This document shows positions 33,695 to 42,401 of a DNA stretch of 64,000 bases, one piece after another. Position 1 is the stretch's first letter; every line of letters starts with the position of its first letter. Source of the DNA: Desulfotomaculaceae bacterium (GTDB lineage Bacteria > Bacillota > Desulfotomaculia > Desulfotomaculales > Pelotomaculaceae); assembly GCA_028696455.1 (NCBI GenBank), contig JAQVGZ010000004.1, forward strand, positions 1 to 64,000, read 5' to 3'. Position numbers and translations under genes: made by a program. The notes under the pieces are model-generated. The model saw nothing but the letters and a program-made list of their open reading frames with translations, was not told the origin of the DNA and searched no databases.

Positions 33695-34486
33695 ATGAGT
33701 GTAAATCTGGCAATTATTGGTGGTACTGGAGTTTATGATCCTGATATAATGACAGACCCGCAGGAAGAGACGGTTTCCACTCCATATGGCGAGGTCCGGT
33801 TGATTGTGGGAAGCTTCCACAATAGGAAAGTGGCTTTTATGAACCGTCACGGAACCGGGCACTCAGTTCCACCGCATTTAGTAAATTATCGGGCTAATAT
33901 AGCAGCCTTAAAAAAACTGGGGGTGAAGAGTGTATTATCTACGGCCGCAGTGGGATCACTTAATCCATCCATGCAGCCGGGACATTTTGTTTTCATAGAT
34001 CAGTTTATTGACTTTACCAAATCACGGCAGACAACATTTTATGACGGTGGCGTTTCCGGAGTAGTACACATCGACATGACCAATCCTTACTGCGCTGAGC
34101 TTAGAGACATCCTGTCCAGAGCAGCCCGCAGCCTGGGGTTTTTTTCACACGCTATGGGTACATATATTTGCACGGAAGGACCACGATTTGAAACCGCCGC
34201 AGAAATTAAGATGTACCGGCTCTTTGGTGGTGATTTGATTGGAATGACCGGTGTGCCCGAGGCGCCGCTGGCCAGAGAGGCTGAAATGTGTTACGCCACT
34301 ATTGCTATGGTCACCAATTATGCTGCAGGCATATCCCCAACTAATCTTACGCACCAGGAAGTATTGGATACTATGGCGCAAAACAGTGAAAACATCAGAA
34401 AGCTCGTGATGCAGGCTGTTGCCTGGCTTGATCCCGAGCGGACCTGCGCCTGTCATCATGCGCTGGATCCTCTAGCTCCGGCATAA
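33695..34486 (+). CDS. mtnP: S-methyl-5'-thioadenosine phosphorylase
   Basis: MtnP splits 5'-methylthioadenosine with phosphate into adenine and 5-methylthioribose-1-phosphate. The protein has 263 residues from an ATG with GAGGAGG upstream. It carries GGTGVYDP, MNRHGTGHSVPPH, the phosphate/base site DQFIDFTKSR, TEGPRFET and MTGVPEAPLAREAEM. The following mtnA overlaps functionally, and the gene begins a four-gene salvage cluster. A purine nucleoside phosphorylase alternative is less likely given the neighbours. Confidence 0.93.
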   Translation: MSVNLAIIGGTGVYDPDIMTDPQEETVSTPYGEVRLIVGSFHNRKVAFMNRHGTGHSVPPHLVNYRANIAALKKLGVKSVLSTAAVGSLNPSMQPGHFVFIDQFIDFTKSRQTTFYDGGVSGVVHIDMTNPYCAELRDILSRAARSLGFFSHAMGTYICTEGPRFETAAEIKMYRLFGGDLIGMTGVPEAPLAREAEMCYATIAMVTNYAAGISPTNLTHQEVLDTMAQNSENIRKLVMQAVAWLDPERTCACHHALDPLAPA

Positions 34487-34515
34487 AGATTATTTTGAAT
34501 AAGGGGAAGATTAAT

Positions 34516-35553
34516 TTGGAGACCATGCGCTGGTTGGAAGAAGGATGCCTGGAACTGCTGGACCAGTCCAAGCTGCCTATTGAGAAAACATACTTAAAAT
34601 GCCGGGATCATCTTGACGTGGCTGCTGCCATCAAAAGGTTGGCTGTGCGCGGGGCGCCCGCCATAGGCGCGGCGGCTGCCTATGGGCTGGTTCTGGGGAC
34701 GATGAGATTACAGGCACACTCAAAAGAGGCTTTTGTCGCCGAGGTGGAAGCTATTGCTCGGGAATTGGCGGCAACCAGACCTACTGCGGTAAATCTGCGG
34801 TGGGCCATGAATCGTCTATTGCATAAACTCCGGACAGCTGAAACTAAAGATTTGCGCGAGCTAAAGACAGCTTTACTAGCAGAAGCCAAACTGATCTATC
34901 AAGAGGATATAGTCAATAATCATAAGCTTGGAGAATACGGGCAGGTACTTATTCCTTTTGGGGCACGCATCCTAACCCACTGCAATGCCGGCGCGCTGGC
35001 TACAGCAGGTTACGGGACTGCCCTGGGAGTTATCCGAGCTGCGCAAGAGGCCGGCAAAAAAGTAAGCGTATATGCGGATGAAACCAGGCCGCTGCTGCAG
35101 GGCGCCAGGCTTACCGCCTGGGAAATGCTCGATGCCCGCATCCCGGTGACCTTGCTTACTGACAACATGGCCGGTTACGCGATGGCATGCGGTAAAATCG
35201 ATCTGGTTATCGTAGGTGCTGACCGGATTGCAGCAAACGGTGATACAGCCAACAAGATCGGAACTTACGGCCTGGCGGTATTAGCCTGGGCCCACCACCT
35301 CCCCTTTTATGTGGCCGCCCCGCTGTCTACAATAGACTTAGGCCTGGTCACGGGCGCGGAAATACCAATTGAGGAGCGGGAGAGCACTGAAGTGACCCAC
35401 TTTAATGGTCATCCGGTAGCGCCTGCAGGTGTCAAAGCCTGGAATCCGGCCTTTGACGTTACCCCTAACCGGTTGATTACCGCCATTATTACAGAGCGGG
35501 GTGTGATTAACCAACCTTACCTAAAAAATCTTCAGGAATTGATGAGCATCTAG
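34516..35553 (+). CDS. mtnA: Methylthioribose-1-phosphate isomerase
   Basis: MtnA isomerises 5-methylthioribose-1-phosphate to the ribulose form, the next step after MtnP. I start at a TTG at 34516 with AAGGGG eight bases upstream, giving 345 residues, the family norm; another TTG at 34495 is possible. Signatures are AVRGAPAIGAAAAYG, THCNAGALATAGYGTALG with the catalytic Cys, YADETRPLLQGARLTAWE and VGADRIAANGDTANKIGTY. Later pathway steps (mtnB, mtnW or the aldolase of anaerobic shunts) are not in the window. Confidence 0.94.
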   Translation: METMRWLEEGCLELLDQSKLPIEKTYLKCRDHLDVAAAIKRLAVRGAPAIGAAAAYGLVLGTMRLQAHSKEAFVAEVEAIARELAATRPTAVNLRWAMNRLLHKLRTAETKDLRELKTALLAEAKLIYQEDIVNNHKLGEYGQVLIPFGARILTHCNAGALATAGYGTALGVIRAAQEAGKKVSVYADETRPLLQGARLTAWEMLDARIPVTLLTDNMAGYAMACGKIDLVIVGADRIAANGDTANKIGTYGLAVLAWAHHLPFYVAAPLSTIDLGLVTGAEIPIEERESTEVTHFNGHPVAPAGVKAWNPAFDVTPNRLITAIITERGVINQPYLKNLQELMSI

Positions 35554-35643
35554 TAATTAAGAGAGTTGACTAAAAGCCTGTTACCGGCCATATATTATAT
35601 TAAGCCGAAATAGAAACATTTAAATAACCAGGAGGCAGACATC

Positions 35644-36894
35644 ATGCCTGAATATATTGTGAGAAACCCTAACCTTGCCCCGGACGGCAGGCTTAAAATT
35701 GATTGGGTAAAGGCGCACATGCCTGTATTAAATGCGATCAGGAAAGAATTCGAGCGGGACCGCCCTTTTGAGGGTCTCCGTGTCGCCCTGTCCATCCACC
35801 TGGAGGCCAAGACTGCTTATCTAGCCGAAGTATTACGGGCCGGCGGGGCAAGAGTTGCCGTTACCGGGTCCAACCCCCTCTCTACCCAGGATGACATAGC
35901 AGCAGCCCTGGCCGCAACCGGAATAAATGTTTACGCCTGGCATAACGCCAGTGACACAGAATATCAGGAGCACCTGCTCCACGTGCTGGATACCCGGCCT
36001 CAGTTGGTAATTGACGATGGGGGAGATTTGGTACACCTGCTGCATACGAGGCGCAAGGAGCAAGCCGCTAATGTCATCGGCGGCTGTGAAGAGACAACAA
36101 CCGGGGTCAGGCGACTGGAGGCCCTGGAGCGGGAAGGAAGGCTATTGTTTCCCATGCTGGCGGTGAACAATGCCTTTTGTAAATATCTTTTTGACAACCG
36201 CTATGGTACTGGAGAATCAGTTTGGTCAGGAATCATGCGTACCACCAACCTGGTGGTGGCCGGTAAAACTGTTGTCGTACTGGGTTACGGCTGGTGCGGC
36301 AAAGGCATCTCCATGCGTGCCAAAGGCCTGGGCGCCCGAGTAATCGTCTGTGAGGTTGACCCGGTCCGGGCCATTGAGGCCTGTATGGACGGCTATCAGG
36401 TGATGAGTAGTGAGCAGGCCGCGGCTGTAGGAGATATTTTTATCACCGCCACCGGTTGCCGGGATGTCCTGCGCCGAGTCCATTTCACTAACATGAAAAA
36501 CGGCGCTATCCTGGCCAATGCCGGGCACTTTGACGTTGAGATAAATAAACCAGAACTGGCCGAATTGGCGATAGAGAATCGAACAGCCCGCCAAAATGTC
36601 GAGAAATTTATTATGTCCGATGGCCGCAGCGTGTACCTCCTGGCAGAGGGGCGCCTGGTGAATCTGGCCGCCGGGGATGGCCATCCGGCAGAGATTATGG
36701 ATATGTCTTTTGCCATTCAAGCGCTCAGTGCCAGTTATATCAAAAAAAATGCCGGCGAAATGCAAAAAAGGCTTTACCGGGTACCCGAGGTAATAGACCG
36801 CCGGGTGGCCTTTTTGAAGCTGGCGTCGATGGATATTGAAATAGACCGGTTGACCAAAGAACAGAGCACCTATATGTGCGCTTGGCGGGAATAA
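35644..36894 (+). CDS. ahcY: Adenosylhomocysteinase
   Basis: This enzyme hydrolyses S-adenosylhomocysteine to adenosine and homocysteine using bound NAD. The 416-residue protein is the prokaryotic type without the plant/animal insertion. The NAD site VVLGYGWCGKGISMRAKGLG, NNAFCKYLFDNRYGTGES and the C-terminal GHPAEIMDMSF are visible. The ATG has AGGAGGC upstream. It is flanked by mtnA and the MTA/SAH deaminase, so the cell appears to have two routes for SAH. Confidence 0.95.
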   Translation: MPEYIVRNPNLAPDGRLKIDWVKAHMPVLNAIRKEFERDRPFEGLRVALSIHLEAKTAYLAEVLRAGGARVAVTGSNPLSTQDDIAAALAATGINVYAWHNASDTEYQEHLLHVLDTRPQLVIDDGGDLVHLLHTRRKEQAANVIGGCEETTTGVRRLEALEREGRLLFPMLAVNNAFCKYLFDNRYGTGESVWSGIMRTTNLVVAGKTVVVLGYGWCGKGISMRAKGLGARVIVCEVDPVRAIEACMDGYQVMSSEQAAAVGDIFITATGCRDVLRRVHFTNMKNGAILANAGHFDVEINKPELAELAIENRTARQNVEKFIMSDGRSVYLLAEGRLVNLAAGDGHPAEIMDMSFAIQALSASYIKKNAGEMQKRLYRVPEVIDRRVAFLKLASMDIEIDRLTKEQSTYMCAWRE

Positions 36895-36928
36895 AGAGTT
36901 ACAGAAAAAAGATGTTGGGGGACAAATC

Positions 36929-38233
36929 ATGGCTAATATTTTAATTCAAGGCGCCACTATTCTGACCATGGAGGGGCCAGATCAAGAAATCAAGGACGGC
37001 GAAATCGCCATTCAAGGTAATCGGATAGCCGCAGTTGGGCCACGTGGCTCCATCGCGGCAGATTACCGGGCGGACAGGGTGATCAACGGCTCCGGCATGG
37101 TGGCCTTGCCCGGTCTGATTAATTGCCACACCCACGCTGCCATGACCTTGCTGCGCAGTTTCGCCGACGATATGCCACTGATGAAGTGGCTTTCTGAAAA
37201 AATATGGCCGGTGGAAGATAAACTTCAGCCTGAAGACATTTACTGGGGCACCATGTTGTGTTGCCTGGAAATGATCAAATCCGGCACGACTACTTTTGCC
37301 GATATGTACTTCCAGATGGACCAAGCAGCTGCTGCTGTGGAAAAGAGCGGCCTCCGTGCTTGCCTGTCCAGGGGTATGATCGGCAATATGCCAAATGCAG
37401 AGCAGGCTCTGAAAGATTGCGTCATATTAATTAAAGAGTGGAACGGTGGGGCTGACGGCAGGATCAAGGTGATGCTGGGGCCTCACGCCCCATACACCTG
37501 CCCACCCGATTACCTCAGGCGAGTGGTGGAAGTAGCCAGGGTAAACCAGGTTGGGATTCATATTCATGTAGCTGAAACTATGGATGAAGTCAATCAAATC
37601 AAAGCCAATTATAATCAAACACCGGTTGAATATCTACACCACGCCGGTGTGTTTGAGGCGCCGGTACTGGCTGCCCATTGTGTATATCTGGACGAGGCTG
37701 ATATTGAAATGCTGGCGCGCTACAAAGTGGGTGTAGCCCACTGCCCGGAAAGCAATATGAAGCTAGCCAGCGGTATTGCCCCGATAACCCACCTGCTGGA
37801 AGCCGGTGTTAATGTTGGTCTGGGCACTGATGGGGCTGCCAGTAACAACGACCTGGATATGCTGGCAGAGATGCAAAGTGCCGCTTTGCTGCAGAAGGTT
37901 GCTACCGGCGATCCTACGGCAATGCCTGCATTTACCGCGCTTAGCCTGGCCACCGCTGGCGGCGCCAGGGTTCTCGGGCTAGAAAGGGAGACCGGGCTAT
38001 TGAAGGCGGGCATGAAAGCAGATTTGATCTTGATTAATTTACAGCGCCCGCACTATTACCCATTACATAACCTGATTGCCAACTTAGTGTATGCTTCCCA
38101 ATCTGCTGATGTGGATACTGTGATTGTTGACGGCGAGGTACTCATGGAAGGCAGGCGGGTTTTGACCATGGACGAAGATAGAGTGATCTGGGAGACGCAA
38201 CAGAGGGCGACGCAGTTGTTTGGCAGGAGCTAA
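36929..38233 (+). CDS. mtaD: 5-methylthioadenosine/S-adenosylhomocysteine deaminase
   Basis: MtaD deaminates the adenine ring of MTA or SAH to the inosine form. This 434-residue amidohydrolase has the metal site NCHTHAAM (His67, His69), HVAETMDEV, a later AAHCVYL and the GTDGAASNND aspartate. The family forms a TIM-barrel with one zinc. It follows ahcY by 34 bases and completes the salvage cluster. A chlorohydrolase/guanine deaminase reading is less likely given the context. Confidence 0.92.
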   Translation: MANILIQGATILTMEGPDQEIKDGEIAIQGNRIAAVGPRGSIAADYRADRVINGSGMVALPGLINCHTHAAMTLLRSFADDMPLMKWLSEKIWPVEDKLQPEDIYWGTMLCCLEMIKSGTTTFADMYFQMDQAAAAVEKSGLRACLSRGMIGNMPNAEQALKDCVILIKEWNGGADGRIKVMLGPHAPYTCPPDYLRRVVEVARVNQVGIHIHVAETMDEVNQIKANYNQTPVEYLHHAGVFEAPVLAAHCVYLDEADIEMLARYKVGVAHCPESNMKLASGIAPITHLLEAGVNVGLGTDGAASNNDLDMLAEMQSAALLQKVATGDPTAMPAFTALSLATAGGARVLGLERETGLLKAGMKADLILINLQRPHYYPLHNLIANLVYASQSADVDTVIVDGEVLMEGRRVLTMDEDRVIWETQQRATQLFGRS

Positions 38234-38339
38234 AGCTACAGCTCACCATAACCACCTGGGTAAGTTTAAGATGGCATGGATACTGAGTGTACACCAGGTC
38301 GGCTACAGGCGAATATATGACAGTATTCAACACAAATAA

Positions 38340-38399
38340 CCCAAACCACCGGTTAAACGTATTACCGCAATTGCGCTGTAAAAAACCGGCTGGTTTGGG
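38340..38399. terminator. Hairpin between convergent mtaD and hisG
   Basis: CCCAAACCA pairs with TGGTTTGGG, with an inner CGGTT/AACCG extension and a loop of about 25 bases. It sits between two convergent genes, where a bidirectional terminator is expected, but no T run follows. Confidence 0.45.
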
Positions 38400-38473
38400 C
38401 TGAATATGAGCTGTCCTTTACTAGCTCTAAATCAGCTGGTTCAAACAGATTTATATCAGTTGCAGCGTTGATG

Positions 38474-39343
38474 CTACGGTATTACCTTGGTTAACGGGTA
38501 TTCAATAATATCCTGCGCGCCGGCCCGCTTTAAGGCTGGAATGAGATCTCTTACTTGCCTTTCTTCCAAAATGACCTCTACCGCCACCCAGTCACTATGG
38601 ACTAACTGAGATATGGTTGGTTGTTTCATTGCCGGTAATACATCCAGTATGGTATCAAGCATGTCCCCGGGCACATTCATCTTCATCCCGACCCTGTTCC
38701 GGGCACGCAGGGCTCCCTGGAGCAGAACGGACATGCTTTGCAGCTTTTCCCGCTTCCAGGGGTCATTCCAGGAACTGCGGTTTGCGTGTAATTTGGTGGT
38801 TGATTCAAGGATGGTTGCGATAATTCTCAAATTATTCGCTTTCAGAGAACTTCCAGTTTCGGTTATATCGGCAATAGCATCAACGAGATGGGGCACCTTA
38901 ACCTCGGTGGCGCCGTAAGAGTACTCGACTAAAGCATCAACATCATTTTCTTTTAGATACTTCTGTGTAACCCGGACCAGTTCAGTGGCAATCCGCTTGC
39001 CGTTGAGATCAGACACTTTTTCTATACCGCTGTTGTTAGCCACAGCTATTACCACGCGGATCGGGTTCTGGGTGTTTTTTGCATACATCAGGTCGGCCAC
39101 TTCTACTACATCAGCCTCATTTTCCATGATCCAGTCCAGTCCGCTCAGCCCGGCGTCAAGTACTCCTTCATTTACATAGCGGGGAATTTCCTGAGCCCGC
39201 ATCAGTACCACTTCAAGCTCCGGGTCATTTACTGCCGGAAAGTATGAGCGGCTGCGGACAGTGATGATATATCCGGCCTGCTTAAAAAGTTGAAAGGTAG
39301 CCTCCTGGAGACTGCCTTTTGGTAAACCAAGACGAAGCTTCAA
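38474..39343 (-). CDS. hisG: ATP phosphoribosyltransferase, long form
   Basis: HisG makes phosphoribosyl-ATP, the committed step of histidine synthesis. The 289-residue length marks the long form with a C-terminal ACT-like domain that binds histidine as feedback inhibitor, so HisZ is not needed. Visible are LRLGLPKGSLQEAT, GLSGLDWI and the DAIADITETGSSLKAN phosphate site. The ATG lies just downstream of a weak GGAGGTAA site. Convergent with mtaD. Confidence 0.93.
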   Translation of the reverse strand: MKLRLGLPKGSLQEATFQLFKQAGYIITVRSRSYFPAVNDPELEVVLMRAQEIPRYVNEGVLDAGLSGLDWIMENEADVVEVADLMYAKNTQNPIRVVIAVANNSGIEKVSDLNGKRIATELVRVTQKYLKENDVDALVEYSYGATEVKVPHLVDAIADITETGSSLKANNLRIIATILESTTKLHANRSSWNDPWKREKLQSMSVLLQGALRARNRVGMKMNVPGDMLDTILDVLPAMKQPTISQLVHSDWVAVEVILEERQVRDLIPALKRAGAQDIIEYPLTKVIP

Positions 39344-39433
39344 GTTGAATTACCTCCAAGCATATACTTATGTCATATAGTACGGTAAAAGTATACCTTT
39401 TGAGTTACCGGGGTGTCAATACCGGGCTCTTAC

Positions 39434-40606
39434 TTAAAAAGGCTGCGAAATTAGTAGCGATTGACCCGGAAAAATTAAACTGGGATTAGATAAATTGTTT
39501 ATCCTTGCCAGTGCTTCTACTGTCGTATTATAAGTTGCCGCAATGGATGCTAGAGTTTCACCTGGTTTAACTACGTGAACTAATATGCCGGCTGTCGTAA
39601 TTCGCCACACTTGCAGGCCGCCAACAGCTGTTCCCAGGCCGATCAGCCCTTCACTGCTCACTGCCAGATCGTTCATCGGGAGGCCACCGGTATTAACCGC
39701 CCAATCAGGGCTGCTTCGTTCAACGGGTGCTTTGTAGCCGAAAATAAAACCTTCAGGAGTGCCCGCCAGCAGTGTTTCTACACTTTCCCCGATGAGCCTG
39801 CCCGTGGTTAGTGCAGGCACACTGCTCCCCAGGTTGTCAGAAGTGAGTACTGTTGTTAGACTCTCGCCTACCTCTACTACCCTCAAACGACCGTCACCAC
39901 CACCCCAACTCAGCTCACTCCCTGGAGTTGGTCTCAAATTACCGGCAGTAAGTGATGTTACTAGTGCCGGCAAATTTCTCTGTACCGGTCCTTCCGTTAT
40001 ACCGATTTCAGTGTAGTTCAGCATGATCAGTCCAGATGTGCCGTCTTCAATGTAGGCCACTGCAATTAATGGAGTCTGTCCTTCAATCCTGTTAACAACT
40101 GCCAGATGTTGGGGGGGGCCTGGCAAAACTCTAATAGCCAGTAGTTCAAGTTCCTGCCCTAGCCCATTTAGCCTGGCAACCTGATAAAAATACAGAAACT
40201 CTTGAGCCTCAGCAGCAGCAATAACCGCTTCACCTGTATCTCCAGCAAGACGCGCTAGAGCCAGGCTGACAAACCGGGCGCCAGGCTCAGGCTGTGTTTC
40301 CAACAACCGGACCAGAGAGCCTGCACTTGTACCATAAGCCAACACCCTGTCTTCTGTCCCGATAAGGATCTTGTCCCGGTTCCCTTCCCGCAGCCCGACT
40401 GCCAGGCTTAATATTACAGTTCCAACATCAATAGTTTGGGCAAGGACGTAGCCCTCGGCCGCAGGGTAAAACAAAAATGCCTTGCTACCGGCAGCTGCTA
40501 CCAGATCAGGTCTGTCACTGATGACATTTCCCCACCCAACCCGGACAGGACCATTCAAGTCTTTCCTGTCCAGAATCACTTCTGCCAGAACCAAAGGCAT
40601 AGACAA
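39434..40606 (-). CDS. Beta-propeller-like protein with C-terminal LysM domain
   Basis: In this 390-residue protein residues 1-340 are repetitive beta sequence (for example AVGLREGNRDKILIGTEDRV and TAGNLRPTPGSELSWGGG), consistent with a beta propeller. The last 48 residues are a LysM domain (VVKPGETLASIAATYNTTVEALARIN ... IFPGQSLLI). LysM binds peptidoglycan or chitin-like glycans. I see no signal peptide or membrane anchor, so cell-surface placement would need another route, such as spore-coat assembly from the mother cell. Precise family not recognised. Confidence 0.7.
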   Translation of the reverse strand: MSMPLVLAEVILDRKDLNGPVRVGWGNVISDRPDLVAAAGSKAFLFYPAAEGYVLAQTIDVGTVILSLAVGLREGNRDKILIGTEDRVLAYGTSAGSLVRLLETQPEPGARFVSLALARLAGDTGEAVIAAAEAQEFLYFYQVARLNGLGQELELLAIRVLPGPPQHLAVVNRIEGQTPLIAVAYIEDGTSGLIMLNYTEIGITEGPVQRNLPALVTSLTAGNLRPTPGSELSWGGGDGRLRVVEVGESLTTVLTSDNLGSSVPALTTGRLIGESVETLLAGTPEGFIFGYKAPVERSSPDWAVNTGGLPMNDLAVSSEGLIGLGTAVGGLQVWRITTAGILVHVVKPGETLASIAATYNTTVEALARINNLSNPSLIFPGQSLLISQPF

Positions 40607-40644
40607 TCATCCTTTATTTTAATGTTGTACTATATATTATGCTG

Positions 40645-40833
40645 TTACACTGCTTTGTATATTAATTTACTTTCTTTTTGATCATGGCTAACCTCGATTT
40701 TTTTTAATACTACTACGCCGTTTAGCACCTCGATCAGTATATCGCTTCCGCCACTAATCCCGAGAGTCTTCATAATATTACGCGGTATAGTGATCTGACC
40801 GTTAGGTGTGATGCACGATAATTTTTTCATCAT
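40645..40833 (-). CDS. AbrB/SpoVT-type DNA-binding protein
   Basis: This 62-residue swapped-hairpin protein of the AbrB/MazE superfamily has TPNGQITIPRNIMKTLGIS, the family core, followed by a beta strand ILIEVLNGVVVLKK. Such proteins act as transition-state regulators or as antitoxins. No toxin gene is beside it, which favours a regulator. It lies upstream of the LysM gene on the same strand, about 40 bases away. Confidence 0.8.
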   Translation of the reverse strand: MMKKLSCITPNGQITIPRNIMKTLGISGGSDILIEVLNGVVVLKKIEVSHDQKESKLIYKAV

Positions 40834-41076
40834 ATTCTCTCCTCGCAGCAGTAAATTATCGCCGGCTTGTTTATTATAAAATAGCTCAATGTTTATAACT
40901 AGGGGGTATTATTGTTTGAATCTGTCATATTTTGTTGGGGTACGGTCAATTAGAACCTGCGTCTCCAACACTCAATGCACAAGATTAATTAATATTTTGT
41001 GCTTGAATTATTCTCGAGATAGTGTAATATAAAAGAATGACATTTTATAAGACTTTAAATCTAAGGAGCTAAGCAA

Positions 41077-42270
41077 ATGGCGATATCTAAAAAAATTAGT
41101 TCTGCAATGTCCAACTCTTCTTGGATCAGAAAACTTTTTGAAACAGGTATACAGCTTAAAAAACTGTATGGAGATGATAAAATCTTTGATTTTTCCCTGG
41201 GCAACCCCGATCATGAACCACCGAAGTCTTTCAAAGAAGCACTGACTAAATGGGCGCTCGAGCCAGTTGTCGGCATGCACGACTACATGAGCAACGCCGG
41301 TTATCCTGAAACGCGGCAGGCTATCGCTGAGGCGCTGGCCGGAGAGACCGGTCTTCCATTCAGTGAAAACCATGTCATGATGACCGTTGGCGCCGGCGGA
41401 GCATTAAATGCGGTGTTAAAAACCATCCTCGATCCCGGTGATGAAGTGATCGTTTTGTCACCCTTTTTTGTAGAATACAAGTTTTACATAGATAACCACG
41501 GTGGCATTGTTAAATTAGTGCCCACCACTGATAATTTCAACATCGATTTAAACGCTATTGATTCTGCCATATCAGCAGCGACTAAAGCAATCATTATTAA
41601 TAGCCCCAACAATCCGACCGGGGTGGTATATGATGCTGATTCCCTGGCCGGTTTGGGAGCACTGCTCAAAATCAGGGAAGAGGAACTGGGACACCCTGTT
41701 TATGTCATATCTGACGAGGTCTATGCCAAACTTGTCTACGATGGCGTTACAGTTCCCAGTGTGTTCAAACATATAAAAAACAGTATTCTGGCCACCTCCT
41801 ACAGTAAGGATTTGGCTTTGCCCGGCGAGAGGATCGGCTATGCAGCCGTTTCTCCTGAAATAGATCAGGTGGACCTGCTCATGGACGGTCTTATTTTTTG
41901 CAATCGCACCCTGGGTTTTATCAACGCCCCGGCGCTGATGCAGCGGATAGTCACCGGGCTTCAGCATGAAAGTGTTGATATCACCAGGTATCAAGAAAAA
42001 AGAGATATTCTTTATGATCATTTAACGAAGCTAGGCTTTAAAATGATTAAACCGCAGGGAGCATTTTATCTTTTTCCTCAATCTCCCCTCGAAGATGACA
42101 TTGAATTTATTAATATTGCGATGAAATTCAACATCCTGGTGGTACCCGGTACTGGCTTTGGTAAACCAGGACATTTCCGTATCGCTTACTGTGTTGAAAA
42201 ACAAACGGTATTGAACTCCTTGCCGGCTTTTGAGGCATTGGCTAAGGAACTGGGCTTAAAGCCATTATAA
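41077..42270 (+). CDS. Class I/II PLP aminotransferase
   Basis: This 397-residue fold-type I aminotransferase has FSLGNPDHEPP, the nitrogen-anchoring NSPNNPTGVVYD, VISDEVYAK and the PLP lysine in TSYSKDLALPGERIGYA (Lys244). The family includes aspartate, aromatic and alanine aminotransferases; the substrate is unknown. It stands alone with a GGAGC site upstream and ends before a good convergent terminator. Confidence 0.88.
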   Translation: MAISKKISSAMSNSSWIRKLFETGIQLKKLYGDDKIFDFSLGNPDHEPPKSFKEALTKWALEPVVGMHDYMSNAGYPETRQAIAEALAGETGLPFSENHVMMTVGAGGALNAVLKTILDPGDEVIVLSPFFVEYKFYIDNHGGIVKLVPTTDNFNIDLNAIDSAISAATKAIIINSPNNPTGVVYDADSLAGLGALLKIREEELGHPVYVISDEVYAKLVYDGVTVPSVFKHIKNSILATSYSKDLALPGERIGYAAVSPEIDQVDLLMDGLIFCNRTLGFINAPALMQRIVTGLQHESVDITRYQEKRDILYDHLTKLGFKMIKPQGAFYLFPQSPLEDDIEFINIAMKFNILVVPGTGFGKPGHFRIAYCVEKQTVLNSLPAFEALAKELGLKPL

Positions 42271-42327
42271 TTGCCTCAGGCAGGGATCACTTTAAAGCAC
42301 AGGGGATAATGGAGATAGTTTCAAACG

Positions 42328-42378
42328 ACATGGCCATCCATAGTATGTAAATGCTATAGATGGCCATGTTTATATTTT
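42328..42378. terminator. Bidirectional terminator between convergent genes
   Basis: An 11-base perfect stem ACATGGCCATC / GATGGCCATGT with an inner TATAG stem is followed on the plus strand by TTATATTTT. It lies between the aminotransferase and the MFS transporter, which converge. Confidence 0.8.
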
Positions 42379-42401
42379 ATCCGTTAGATTATTTTTGTTG
42401 G

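Noticed and set aside
36226..36930. Long open frame on the minus strand inside ahcY
   Set aside because: It is antisense to a well-supported gene, has no ribosome site and shows no recognisable family.
41572..42021. 149-residue minus-strand frame inside the aminotransferase gene
   Set aside because: It is antisense to conserved PLP-enzyme motifs, with no ribosome site.
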